Part shown: positions 45,670 through 57,290 of the stretch, piece by piece
Layout: each line of letters opens with the position of its first letter
Position numbering within the stretch: position 1 is the first letter of the stretch
Assembly (NCBI RefSeq): GCF_051020955.1
Contig: NC_135021.1
Coordinates: 16,721,962-16,785,961 of the forward strand
Reading direction: 5' to 3'
DNA from: Megalopta genalis
Taxonomy: Eukaryota; Arthropoda; Insecta; Hymenoptera; Halictidae
DNA length: 64,000 nt
The notes under the pieces: model-generated
Database searches by the model: none
Told to the model about the DNA's origin: nothing
The model's input: only the letters and a program-made list of their open reading frames with translations
Position numbers and translations under genes: made by a program

Positions 45670-46393
45670 AGGCGGGGGATCTTGACGAAAGTATGCTAGG
45701 TAACGCGGCGACCGCCCCGCCTCGTTTTTCGTCCTAGAGCGGGCGATATTTTGTGTAATCATATCGTGTTGCTTCTGAATAATTTTGGATTGTGTCATAA
45801 TTACGAGTTTTCCTGAATTGTTACAACTAATTACTGTGGTTATGATAAATGCAGTGATTGGTATAAGATGTCGAGTCTCTCTCTCTCTCTCTCTCTAGTA
45901 GTAAAATCACATTCTTATTTAGTGTTGTACGTGCGCTGATTTACTCTGAAAACAACCCCTATTCGCAAGATTCACTTAACATGTAGTCAAAATACGTATA
46001 TAAAAAAAGTATTCGATATTAATTCGTTCGATCGATCACAGGCTTTTCAATCCTTAATACGAAATCTGTCGAGCACTGAGATTCTTTCCCGTGAAAGAAT
46101 CGTTACGATTTCAACGATTTAAAAACGAACCTTTAGTATCAATTCTTAACTCTGCACTTTGGCATTATATACGTAGGCCTACGTATTTCTTCACGTGGTC
46201 CCACAACAGTACTTTCGGAGCTCGTTATTTCACAAACGGGATTTTACGGTGTCCCATGCCGCTCTCCGTTACAGAACTGCAACGACTCCGAATCGCGCCA
46301 AAGAGACGCGATTGCTCTCGCATCGACGAACGGAACGCGAGAATCGCGGCAGGAGCTTCCATTTCCGTGATCGTGTTCTCCGTTTCTTTGCAG
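45670..46393. other. Intron sequence
   Basis: Last RGK intron. It contains a (TC)n microsatellite at 45875-45896 and otherwise nothing recognised. ORFs overlapping the next exon in other frames are shadows. Confidence 0.6.
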
Positions 46394-46674
46394 AGGGTAA
46401 GCAGATCGCTGCGTCTAGGGAGTGCAAGTTCATCGAGACGTCCAGCGGCATACAGCACAACGTGGACGAGCTTCTCGTCGGCGTTCTCAAGCAGATCCGG
46501 CTACGAGAGACGCGCGACAAGAAGCTGAAACGACAGGGCAGCAAGAGAAAGGCGCTCTCGAAGCTGCACGGTAGCAAGACCGCTCTCAGCCTGAACTTGG
46601 CACGCGAGATACTCAACAAGATGTGCTTGAACGACAGCAAGAGCAAAAGCTGCGAGAATCTGCATGTGCTCTAA
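46394..46674 (+). CDS. Rgk: RGK-family small GTPase, C-terminal exon
   Basis: It opens after CTCCGTTTCTTTGCAG and runs 92 codons to TAA. It starts EGKQIAASRECKFIETSSG; ETSS is the G5 motif (SAK equivalent in Ras). After NVDELLVGVLKQIRLRE the protein becomes strongly basic (RDKKLKRQGSKRKALSKLHG), then TALSLNLAREILNKMC, and ends KSKSCENLHVL. The C-terminal C-x-x-L-x-V-L heptapeptide and the lack of a CAAX prenylation box are the signature of RGK proteins. In that family the basic tail binds phosphoinositides, and calmodulin and 14-3-3 sites lie in the extension; here those roles are inferred. Confidence 0.95.
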
Positions 46675-48587
46675 GGACGGGCCGATCGCAATTGCCCTTC
46701 GATTGGTAGACTCTCGATCAGACTTTCTTCCCGATTGTTGTAAATATCGACGCGTTGAGACCGAAACGACGGTAGAGCCCCTTGCCTTACGACTCTTTTT
46801 CACCTCGTGTTGTTTTTTGCTAGGTCTGTCGGAATCTACAGCGTACTTCGCGAAGGTATCCTTGGCCACTGAAAGCCGCGGAAGACGGATCAACGGTGAT
46901 TATCGTATTATTTCGCGGCACATTGTATGCGACGGCGCGCAGTGGTCACGGATTCGCTCTCCGTGGCTGAAGATAATTTTAGCGTTGTTTCAAGATTTAA
47001 GGTTACAGGCCGTTGAATTTTTTGTCACAAGTTTTACATGTTGCGAAAGTTTATGCAAACTTCTAGAACACGTTCGTTTTTGCGTGACACGATGACGTCG
47101 TTCAGACGACTCGTGCGATATCGACGACGCTCGATTCTTCCAACTAAAACGCTGCTGACCCCGCGTACACCCTTTACATTAGATTAGATTACTGTTATAC
47201 GAAACTACCATTCCCACAGGTTATTATCGAAAGGTCAGCGCGTTGTACGGGAGACCTCACTTTTTCATCGGCTACAATATTGCTAATAAAACTGTACTGT
47301 CACCAAAAATTTCTCTTGGGGAACGCGACTCGAGAAAAAGTGTCCAAGTTTCCTCATTCTTTTCTATTCACTAATGTGAAAATATCGTTGATAATATTAT
47401 TATTTGAAACGCGCGTAAGCATCGCTAAAAGCAACATTCGTTTTCGCTCCAGCATAAGAGAAACGAATAGCATTCATAGTCGGTAAGGTCTTCGCTGCGA
47501 GTTTGACTCGGTACTGTAAGACTTGGGGGTCTGCAATCTGCAAGGTGACACAGTTTCAAAGAAACGAGCGAAGCCGACGCTTAACGTTTCGCGTTTTACA
47601 GCCGAGTAACCGTGAAAATTTAATTACAGCTGCCCGATTGTTCGAGATTCCTTATCGGAGTCGTAACAATTCCAACAATCCGGTCTCCAATCATGGATCG
47701 GCGCACAGCGGAATATTGGTGATTCTTGTTAACGCTCGTTTCAATAAGTCATTATTGCATTTTCCATTTTAGTCGGCTATAATAATCGCTACGGTTTTTA
47801 GCGTTTCAACGTTTTGTCATAGTTTCTTTCTCGCGCAAAATGCATATTTTACATTACTCAAAAATTAGAACGGACGTTCGAGAAATATCTTTAGCAGCGC
47901 GACAAAGACATCGTTCGAGATGTTCGACACTTTTTTTACAACCAATTTCTTTTGTATTATAATCGGAAAGCTTGGAAACATGGCAGAACCGTAAATAATC
48001 GCTAGACCGCGGATTTTATGCATTTATAGGAAAAATTGATACATCGAATACAAAGCGCCGATAACATTTCAAGAATAAAGATATAACATTGCATTATTTT
48101 CAACTCGATAAAACAATTAAAGGAAGGAAGAAATGTCTCGGTATCATCTGTGGCTTGCAATCGATGCGGCCAATTTTTATTTTGCATAAAGATCCGCGAT
48201 CTAATAATCACAAGTACATTGATAACGAAAAAGCGATCTATACATGTATAATTTGCTATAATTGCTATAATTTGCTATAATTGCTATAATTTCTTTACGC
48301 TGCGTAAAAATTACGTACGGACAGCCGATAATTCGGAGAATTACTGAAAGCTATAAAATCTCTGCACTGTTCGCAAGGAATATCGTTCTCCAGAATTCTG
48401 CCCGAAGACACGAATATTACCGCTCGATTAGCCAAAATTCTAAGACTGACTTCGTGCAGCGATTCGATTTTAACGATCTGTTACGATGACGATGATCTTC
48501 GCAAGGCACGATCGTAAAATTTCACAGAAAATTCTCAGTCCGCGAGCGTGCGTTCGATCGATCGGTAATCTCTACGTTCCTGGCCAC
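46675..48587. other. RGK 3' region and intergenic DNA
   Basis: Likely 3' untranslated region, followed by unremarkable AT-rich DNA. A candidate polyadenylation signal AATAAA lies at 47285-47290. A tandem TTGCTATAATTGCTATAA-type repeat occurs at about 48250-48290. ORFs overlapping the RGK stop in other frames are ignored. Confidence 0.5.
47285..47290 (+). other. Candidate polyadenylation signal of RGK
   Basis: The first AATAAA that I see after the RGK stop codon, giving a 3' untranslated region of roughly 600 nt. No transcript evidence. Confidence 0.3.
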
Positions 48588-49018
48588 TTAACACTTTATC
48601 GACCGCTAGCCTATTTATCGGCTTTTCGATTGCCAATGTTTATCGATCGCTAGCCTATTAATCGGCTTTTCGATTGCCAATGTTTATCGATCGCTAGCCT
48701 ATTAATCGGCTTTTCGATTGCCAATGCTTATCGACCGATAGCCTATTAATCGACTTTTAGCTATCGACGGTTTTCGCTTCTTTACTGTTTTGTTAGTAGC
48801 TGACCTCCTGTATGCTGACCTCCTTATGAATCCTATATCCTTATATCCTTATGAATTATAATTATAATAATTATTATTATTTATTATTATTTTTAAAGGA
48901 ATAAGCACAACACAATGAATAGCGAAAATTTAGCCGGTACTGGGGGCAAATGCGCGCGCGACTAAGTCAGTCCTTACTGAGTGGCAGCCTCAACCACGAC
49001 CGGACGATAAAGTGTTAA
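48588..49018. mobile_element. TTAA-flanked element with internal 44-bp repeats
   Basis: A 431-bp element with TTAA at both edges and ends TTAACACTTTATCGACCG and CGGACGATAAAGTGTTAA, complementary except for two positions. It holds four 44-bp repeats and an AT-rich right half. Confidence 0.83.
48605..48780. repeat. 44-bp tandem repeat, 4 copies
   Basis: GCTAGCC (last copy GATAGCC) recurs at 48605, 48649, 48693 and 48737, exactly 44 bp apart. Each copy contains GCCTATTAATCGGC, a near-palindrome with one mismatched pair. Confidence 0.95.
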
Positions 49019-51534
49019 CCTGCTCAGGCCTACGCGGTCTATTCTAGGATCTCGATGGACGTGCAAATAGGGAACCGTTCACCCTTCCAATCATGTCTGG
49101 TGCCCCGAATAATATTTGCTCTGCCTTCGGTCGGTTCGCTAGTGGTAAGTAAATACGAGTCACAATCGTGGGATACAGGTGGTGACGGATTGATCGCGAG
49201 CATTTCGACGTATGTGGCTTCCGACGACGTAGGAGGAACAGGGATTACGCTATTGGACTCGACTTTAATGAACGCTGCGAATCTGTGCCGATGCCAGATA
49301 ATGCACTGGATCGTTACCGAAAATTCTGTCTGCGATCGATTTATTAAGAACTCCGCGAATTTATTACTCGTTCAAAGTTGTCTCGTCGAGAATAGAATCC
49401 AAAATGTCTAGTACTCCCTCGAAGCTTCGCGAAGAATAAAGTCCGCTTAGGTTTCGTTGTAAAACGATTTGAAAATCATTGAACCTTCGACTTTGACAGC
49501 TGCGTTGATTAGAACTTGTTCGTTCTTAATAATTTCTTTAATCCTTTGGCATATTATTATCTTCGCAGTTACAGCGATTAGAATCTTTTTTGTTTTATTT
49601 TATTTAGAAGAGGGAGGAAATTCAAATTAATAAATTTGATATGCCTACATCTACTCGAGTGCTGATATATAGCAAGAGAGCCATACTTTTTTCGACTAAA
49701 AAGAGCGGCATAACATTCATACTTAACAGGTTATTACCGAAAAATCTTTATCACGAGACAGATCAATACTTTGATAACAGAAGAATAAAATTTGCTTCTG
49801 ACTCGTTGCTATAGCATGGTACGAGGAGTTAACGAACAACATTCTTTATTTATCACATATTTCTAGCACGTAATATCCGCCTAAGCGATCGGTGCTGTAA
49901 ATCGATCTGCGAAACCTCGAGTCCACGTAGACGTTCGCAGCTAATTGGCATAACTACGTCTCGTCAGAATTTCTCAAATTAACCGGTGGCGTGTTTTTCG
50001 ATTTCTCATGGTCATTATCGCGGCCAGGAAATCAAGGTGTTGGTCCCCTGAAGAACTGATTTCGGACCAATACGTGCGGCGGAAGGTTCGCGAGCCAATC
50101 CTCGAAATTAGAATCGAAGACGAATGGGACGGGGATGCCGTCGTGCGATAATTTTGGCGACTCGTTAGTACGCGGTTCAATTATTTATTGCAGTCTAATT
50201 CTGACGAACGAGAACTTTGTCCGAAGAAAAAGTATGTTTACGAAGTGATGAAGATGCGGCGCAACACACGGTAAAAGTAATTATCATAAAAGGAGGTTTG
50301 AATTATCTCTTTCGTAGTCATTCATTCATAACTCACTCGCTTCATTCTCTTTGGAAGTGTTCCCCCAGCGAATGGAGGTTCATATTGAGATTCATATTTG
50401 CAAGGACAAAAGACGCTAGTCGCGTAAACTTAATTAGGATTTGCGCCTTTATGCACGTTCAGCTCATAAAAATATTCGAGAATTCGGAATTGAATGAAAT
50501 CCGAGTATCGGGTGAAATTTAAATAATCTTTACATAGTTTGCATAAAATGACGCAGTCGTTGATCACCAAAAACAAGATACAGTTTTCTCCCTTATTATC
50601 TCGTGATATGAAAGTATCAATTTGATATTTGTTTACACAGTTTCCCGATTACTGCTTGTGCCGCAAGAAGGCGCGCTTGGAAAATCAAAATGCGGCGTTG
50701 CGAAGCAAATCCGTGTCGTTTAAGCGATCCAGATACGTGTTCCCGCACGTGTGTCAAAATTGAATTTAACTTCATTAGTTTTCGAACAAGCACATTAATT
50801 TCTATCGGAACACGATCGAAAGACCAATAAAATTAATAAATTGCATTCGCGTGCGCGAACACTTCCTGAATCTCGGTCTGCGCGTATTTAGAATTTTCCA
50901 ATAATTAATTCTAGCCTCGCGACGCGTCGCTCTCCATTAATTAAACCAAAAATGATGATCGGCTGAAACCCGAACGAATACGATTCGTGTCGGGATGAAC
51001 TCCGATATTTTCCGATTGATTCGATTTTCGAACCAATTTGACGGAAGATGGATTTTACTTTTTTCTTTTTGGCTCGACGGCCGTTAATTAATCAACTCGA
51101 CGGCGTCGACGTTTGCCCTCGACTTTTCTGATCGGTTTATTCTACTGGAAACACCGCTTTGAGGATCGATTCTACGGATGCCGAGGTCGTTATAATTTTG
51201 CTGGACGCTGGTTTCGTCCAACTGCGACGCTGGTCGTCACCCCTAACTTCGTAAGACGCGTTAACGATATCATATTCTGTATACACGCGTAGTATAATTA
51301 GAGATTAAGCAACTATATGTCGCGAGATGTTTCCTTCACGGCGTGTTTGGGCTGTCTTCGTGGTTTTCGACTCGTCACGTCGCGCGATCAAGCATTGTGT
51401 TTTACCGTAGTAACTAATCACGAACGGTTAACACCCGAATTTTATGGCTGCGAGAAGAACGATGGATGTTACAATTTGAAGAAATTTCGACGGTGCCACA
51501 ACTAGAGTTCGATTATTTTTCAATCGATCCGTTC
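49019..51534. other. Intergenic, no gene recognised
   Basis: A 118-codon plus-strand ORF at 49055-49411 and a 101-codon ORF at 50217-50522 have no recognisable domain, no splice context and average composition. The rest is AT-rich with CpG-rich patches. Confidence 0.45.
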
Positions 51535-51735
51535 TATCGGGTTGGTCGAAAATTCTTGTCGCGCGTTTCAACGCGATCAGACGCTGCGAATGAACGAATA
51601 AATAAATTGAAGATTAATAAAACGTTGTCAAGCAAAACAGTACAATACATACAGAGTTCGGTCTATTATTTCATGACTGTATAATAAGCAGGCGTGATTG
51701 AAAAATGTGACAAAATTTTGTTGGCCAACCCAATA
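51535..51735. mobile_element. Mariner-type miniature element
   Basis: It starts TATCGGGTTGGTCGAAAATT and ends with the approximate complement of TATTGGGTTGGCCAACAAAA, the usual mariner terminal sequence, with TA at both edges. About 200 bp with no transposase. Confidence 0.7.
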
Positions 51736-51933
51736 GATGAACACGGATTTATGTGTCGCGTACTGCGCTATTATAATATTCGATTAGATTCTGTATGTAG
51801 GTTTCCCACGGCATTAAGCGTAATGATCATTAAGGAGTTATACTCGCAATCGATCCGGAAATGGAAAGAAAAATCGTTTGTGAACTTTCTTCTCAAAAAC
51901 TTCGAAATATTTCACAGTTGATTTGATTGCGTC

Positions 51934-52223
51934 TTAACCCGAGAAAGATAACCTACGTCGCAGAGGCGCCTGCGAAGACTGTTGATTTTTGTTAATTTTT
52001 CATAGAGGTCTAGTGATTTAAGTTTAAAATTACTTAAAATATAAAAAAATATAATATAAATGCATTTTATTTTTACAATAATGCCAAACCTTTAAAATGA
52101 CTAGATTAACTTAAATAAATATCCATTGTTGGTATAAAATTGACGCCTTAGAAAAGCATGCGCCTCTGAAGCGTATGGTTATCTTTTACGTACATTGTCA
52201 TATGGTTATCTTTCTAGGGTTAA
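51934..52223. mobile_element. TTAA-flanked miniature element, GATAACC ends
   Basis: A 290-bp element with ends TTAACCCGAGAAAGATAACC and GGTTATCTTTCTAGGGTTAA, 18 of 20 positions complementary. Subterminal CAGAGGCGC and GCGCCTCTG are also inverted. The interior is AT-rich. Confidence 0.87.
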
Positions 52224-53540
52224 AGCGATTGTAATAATTTCGCCGTTACGAAAATTTGTTCCATTTTTGTCGGTCACTCAAACGATTTCCTTCCTGTTTT
52301 CCCGATGAAACGTGGTCTAGTCGCGCACTGGACGGTCTCTATCGCGCGAGTATCGATAAGGTTGTTGAACGGACATAGTTCAACCGAGTAGGGACGGCCT
52401 AAAAACGTACAAGACGGAGGGGATGATCCCACTCCGTCGGTATATGTGTGTGTGTAGACTTTATTGCATCATTGTCCGTTACTTTGGACGAGACCTGAAG
52501 AGAGAACTATCGAGGACGACTGGAATTACAGTGACACGCGAGCCGGGGATCTGCAAGTTAGATTAGCCTTTCGGCTTCTAATCCTGCGTCGGGCATGTTT
52601 AATCGTAGGAATTATTCCCTGTATATTGTAACAATAATCATCATCTCGCGTTCTCCAGTCTTCTGGAACAGACACGGGCAACATGTTCCTCGCTCCGATC
52701 GCCATCCAGGCGTCCCCTAAGGACGTCACGTTGGGCCGAACGACGTCAGAGAGGCCGTCAAGTTGCGACGTTGGCAGATGTCGACAGAATACTATTTATC
52801 TTATTCATTGGGACTTCCGTACCGAAACGAAATATTATTCTTGCTCTCCAACAGCATTGCGGCTACATGGTTTCGTCAGGGCTTTAAGTCCGAGGACGAG
52901 GACGCGTTCACGTTGATGCGCGTCAGCGAAAGTACGCCGAGAGAATCTGTACATACAGTGGTTTGCGGAGGTGCTTGAACACATTCGAAACAGGATAACT
53001 TTTTCAAATGTGGATTAAATGAATTGTATGTCTTCGAGGCGATAGATGGACCAGTTTAATAAGTGATATCTACAAAATATTTTAAAAATTGTAATTTGTT
53101 TGAAATTATAGAACATAACTTGTACGTATGTTGAGAATTTCGTCGAAATCGAAATTGAAGTTTTTACGAGGACACTTTCGATCGACAACGGTAAGAAATC
53201 CAGAGATTTTTACATCTTGCAGAACGTGTTGTTTACATTTTCGTTGTAAGCTCGGATAAAAAACACTTTAAGAAACGCGAGTTCTTTTTTTCATTCGTTG
53301 ACATTCCATGTAACTGTGGTTTAATAAGAAAATGTTTGCTATCGTCATATAAACTGGTCCCTTTACCACCTCCTAAAAGTTCAAGTTATCTCGTCCAACT
53401 GGAAAGAAGTGATTCTGTTTTAAAAAGTGTTGGAACACCTTCGCGAGCCAGCGCAGGTTTTTCGTTTAACTTTCTAGTAGGCGTTCGAACGCGTTTCCGA
53501 TTTTTATTGGTACACTCCTGAACGATAAATTTTTTCTTTA
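52224..53540. other. Intergenic, no gene recognised
   Basis: Overlapping ORFs at 52683-52978 (71 and 77 codons) have some protein-like composition but no family that I can name. The remainder is AT-rich. Confidence 0.4.
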
Positions 53541-53708
53541 AAAGTACGTATTGTTGATGCACCGTATAGTGATGATGATGCTGTAAAATCTCACTTAACT
53601 CAGTTTTTGGCCGAAAAGGATCAGACTTTCTACGAGCGTGGAATTTTCAAGTTGTCGGAGAGATGGCAAAAGGTCATCGAACAAAATGGAAAATACATTA
53701 CAGATTAA
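53541..53708 (+). pseudogene. C-terminal fragment of a mariner transposase
   Basis: About 55 codons in one frame up to TAA at 53706-53708. They include the stretch DDAVKSHLTQFLAEKD, then FYERGIFKLSERWQKVIEQN and GKYITD. The pattern F-Y-x-x-G-I-x-x-L-x-x-R-W-x-K-V-I-x-x-N-G is the conserved C-terminus of mariner transposases. The catalytic D,D34D core and the N-terminal DNA-binding part are absent. The mariner 3' end follows to 53779 (TTTGCCAACCCAATA, complement TATTGGGTTGGCAAA). This is a 5'-truncated relic. Confidence 0.88.
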
Positions 53709-53779
53709 ACTTTATTCCAAGTAAAAAAAATTTTTATTTCATTGAACAAATCGGCAATTACTTATTTGCCAACCCAATA
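53709..53779. mobile_element. Mariner 3' terminal region
   Basis: Sequence between the transposase stop and the terminal repeat complementing TATTGGGTTGGCAAATAAGT, ending at TA. It is continuous with the fragment at 53541-53708. Confidence 0.75.
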
Positions 53780-53974
53780 CAGAGGACTCGAAATTACAAG
53801 GAACGAGCGAGAGCAATTGCCCATGCCTGTTCTAGAGAGCAGATAGATTGAACGAAGAAGATTCGTTGTGTTGCAGTATCTCCGATGATGGGATAATTTG
53901 ACGCGGAATGATTCGCACTTGGTCGACGACGAAACTCGATCTCAACGCAACGCATCTGTGACCCTTACGCATTG

Positions 53975-54854
53975 TTAACCCATTCACGATGATCGCGAGA
54001 ACCTCTAATCAGAATCCATCACGGCCTCGTTAGGCAGGACTATTTTTATATACGCAACATTGCGACCCGTCGCGATCTCTCGCCCGCAGGATCGGCATTT
54101 TTCTACTTTGTAAAAACGTTAGAGAACCCAGTGCAGGGAACGCGTGCATTCCCTTCAATCGACGGTTTCTCTCAGTTTTTCTACGGACGATCACGAGAAA
54201 TTAGCAGACGAGAAGCAACAATGAAACGAAGCTCTTGTAACGCGCCGCGGCGATGTAGCTGGGATGTTTTTTTAACGAGATTCGCCTCGTTAGCGGACTA
54301 GAATCTCGGAATTATCGTTGTCTCGCCGTTTCTCACAGTTCTTTTCGCAAACAGTTCCTGCACACCCACACGACAATCAAATTATTTTGTTATCTATCGT
54401 ATTGTACCGGATCTCTGTCGTAGGATGTAGACTCTAGGTGTTTCTGTCAAAATAAAAGCAATATTCCTAACGAGCCTTGTACTTTCTATCCACTTTCCTG
54501 CCCAATTTCTATCGTTTCGTACTTTTTCGTCTTGCAGGACAAGTTAACCGTTCGAGTCCCAAGCAGCGCGATCGCGCTGTTCAGATTTTATGTCGAGAAA
54601 ACCCAGCACATTTCGAACATTGTGGACAACTGACGGTGCGTTACCGATTGTCGAAGCGCGCTCAGATTTACCGAAGCAAGTACATCGCACGGCTCCTTTT
54701 AATGTAAATGGTACATTTCACAATAGGTAGAATAATACTATAATAATGCGATAATATGTCACAAAATAAACATTTTTAATTCATTATTATCGCGCCGCTT
54801 GGTATTTTACGACAGAAAATAAAACAAGCGCTATATCGCGCTGCAAAGGGTTAA
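53975..54854. mobile_element. Possible TTAA-flanked element, weak ends
   Basis: It begins TTAACCCATTCACGATGATC and ends TATCGCGCTGCAAAGGGTTAA. Only the outer TTAACCC and scattered further positions match as inverted repeats, so this may be chance. Confidence 0.35.
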
Positions 54855-55801
54855 TTGCACAAATCGATCGATACGTTATTAGATTGAATTCTTAACATTC
54901 GTAAATTTATCATTTCTGGCTTCTTCATATTTATAACAATTCCATTTGTTAGAGATACGACTAATCAGAAGATACGACCCCAGGTACCACGCTCACTTTT
55001 CGATGAGATTTCGCACGGTGATAGAGCTTTTAAACCTGAATCCAATGATAATACTCAATTTTGAGTGCAGACGGCTGACAGTTTTTGAGATATTTAATGT
55101 TGAAGTTGTTAATAACAAGGCCAGGAAGATGCCTCGGATTACGGCGCGAGGCACCGTGCGGCAGGAGGTGGCGGGACCGGGGGGGGGGGCGTCACGTTCA
55201 GATAGAATAGCGCAGATCCAGCCTCCCACCCTTCCCCACTCCCTAATATTGCTGCTACTGTGTGCTGGTGGATTAAACCTTCGCTCGCGTCGCTCGGAAC
55301 CAGAGGTCCCTATTTCACGTTTACTGAAATACACGTGTGCACGTTTAGTTAATATATCCGTGTATCAATCCGTGTACGTCTTAATACACGGGCACACGAG
55401 TACACGGACTCTGAAATACACACACGAGTACACCTGTAATTAATGTATCCGTGTTTTAATGATTGCATCAGGCGCGTGTGCCTGTATATAACTTCATTCC
55501 AAGCCCTGATATACAGGGTGGACCATGGAACGTGATCAGCTTAATTTATTCTGCTGCCAGTGGTTCGATTTGAAATTTTTTGAGCTAAAATAACATGGTT
55601 TAAGGAGAGCTTTAAGATGATTGTGCCAAATCTTTTGTCAATCCTTTTTTTCCGAGGTCATCAGTCCCATCTTCAGTTTTTTATAGGTTGACCTACAATT
55701 CTCTTTGTACCTATCTTTTAGGGGATGCTGAGACCAATTTGGCAAGCATCATAACATATAGTTCTTTCCGAATCTAAAAAACAAAATTGTACGTTTATCT
55801 A
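54855..55801. other. Intergenic with a possible transposon end
   Basis: Contains a poly-G run near 55180, short ACACGNGTACAC-type repeats (about 55330-55440), and at 55514 CAGGGTGGACCATGGAACG, which looks like the left end of an inverted-repeat element whose partner I cannot find. Confidence 0.45.
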
Positions 55802-55938
55802 TAAAAAGACCTTGATAATTCCGGAAAAAGGGAATTATGCATACATATTATTTAGTTATACATATACTTAAATATATTTGTATATAATACAATATGTATG
55901 TATAATTCCCTTTTTCCGGAATTATCAAGGTCTTTTTA
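55802..55938. repeat. Near-perfect 48-bp fold-back
   Basis: The left arm 55802-55849 (TAAAAAGACCTTGATAATTC then CGGAAAAAGGGAATTATGCA) is the complement of 55891-55938 with a single mismatch. The spacer is 41 nt and AT-rich. A (TA)n tract (55942-55979) follows at once. Confidence 0.9.
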
Positions 55939-55939
55939 T

Positions 55940-55941
<2 letters not shown>

Positions 55942-55979
<38 letters not shown>
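55942..55979. repeat. (TA)n microsatellite
   Basis: About 19 uninterrupted units. Confidence 0.97.
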
Positions 55980-55983
<4 letters not shown>

Positions 55984-56011
55984 TTTATTTTATAATATAT
56001 ATGAATATATA

Positions 56012-56336
56012 CAAGGGTGCCCCAAAAATTTCTCGCATTACGAAAATATGGGGTAGCTGAGGTCATCCTGAGTAACTTTTTCCTTTGCGAAAATGCAATA
56101 TGCGGCTTTGTTTACGAGTTATTAACGAAAAACACTGACCAAAGAGAGGTGAGGGCGCGAAGTTCGAGAGCCCGCAGCACGAGGCTTTGACAGGTCAGGA
56201 CGGACTCGAGCCGCGTTCGAAGTATTGAACAAGTCACGAAGAGTGAACATTTCGGATTTTTTTTTACTACGTAAAAGTGATATTTTTAAGAAGAAAGAGA
56301 ACGTGAAATCACCCCCTGCCCGATGGTACTACCCTG
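56012..56336. mobile_element. TA-flanked element, inverted relative of 40706-41025
   Basis: Ends CAAGGGTGCCCCAAAAATTT and GTACTACCCTG, with TA at both edges. The interior (ACGAGTTATTAACGAAAAAC, GACTCGAGCCGCGTTCGAAG) matches 40706-41025 in the opposite orientation, and its termini match the 17779-18143 family. Confidence 0.82.
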
Positions 56337-57290
56337 TATGTACAAATATCAGCATATACATATACGCAAAAGGAATTAATAATTGCCGAAATGCCGTATC
56401 ACAGCATTTTCTACAGAGTCGGTAATTCAGATCCTGAGACCAAAAAAAGCATTGCATGCAATGTCTGTACGGATCCTAAGTCTGTGCCTGGGCAAACTTT
56501 ATTTGAAATGTAAATAAGAAATAATTATTTAAAATAATATTATAGATTTATTATTTCTCTCTCTCTCTCTCTCTCTCCAGCTGTTTAATAATTATAATAA
56601 TTATAATTTAAGAAATCATAAGAATTTCTTTTACCAATAATACCTTCTAATACCCTCCCGTCTGCTTTAAAATCTTCGAAGCACAAATATTTCGTTACTT
56701 TCGTTGCACACACATTTCGAACATTGTCAAGCTCCTAGCTCCGGCTTTAAAAGAATCGTTTGAATACGCATGTACACACCGTTTTATTTCCAGATTATAA
56801 AGCGTGCTGCAATACGAATGAGGTATACAGAATACTCGATCCCCGCTAATAAGCTTAAATTTCTTAAATATCGGTAACGACGAGCGTGACACGGGAATGG
56901 TAATGGGGCTTCTGAAGCCCCATGTTCGGACGATAAAATAACACATACATTGGATGTCAAGTCTGCACCTATGTGATACGAGTACATATATGCTCGGTAT
57001 GTGCTGCAATTGCAACGCCCGGAGCTGCAACTATGTATAACTCTCGTATCTGTGTTAAGTCGGTTAGGTCGGTTGGTTATGTGAGTTAGGCGACAGCCGC
57101 CATCTAGCGTGAAGCCGCTGGTGCGAAAACCAGTTCCAGGTCGATGGAACAGCCAGTACAGCGACAATATGGCCACGCGTTCAGTGTTATCGAACTCCGC
57201 CTAAGTCACAGCCGTGGAAACTCGCACTTTCGCGGCGGATTAGACGACTTGTTACGCGTAGAGTCGGTCGCAGGATCGCCCGAATAGAAG
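56337..57290. other. Intergenic and upstream region of the VAMP4-like gene
   Basis: Contains a (CT)n microsatellite at 56556-56577. The last 200 bp before the start codon are GC- and CpG-richer (CGCGGCGG, CGCGTAGAGTCGGTCGC), consistent with a housekeeping-type promoter and 5' leader, but I see no TATA box or clear initiator. Confidence 0.4.

Noticed and set aside
46091..46893. Long ORFs in other frames and on the minus strand over the last RGK exon
   Set aside because: Shadows of the real exon, which has matched splice phase and family motifs.
49055..49411. 118-codon plus-strand ORF
   Set aside because: No recognisable domain, no splice context, and average composition; likely chance in a CpG-rich stretch.
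52683..52978. Two overlapping ORFs with protein-like composition
   Set aside because: I could not connect them to a family or to splice sites; too uncertain to list as a gene.
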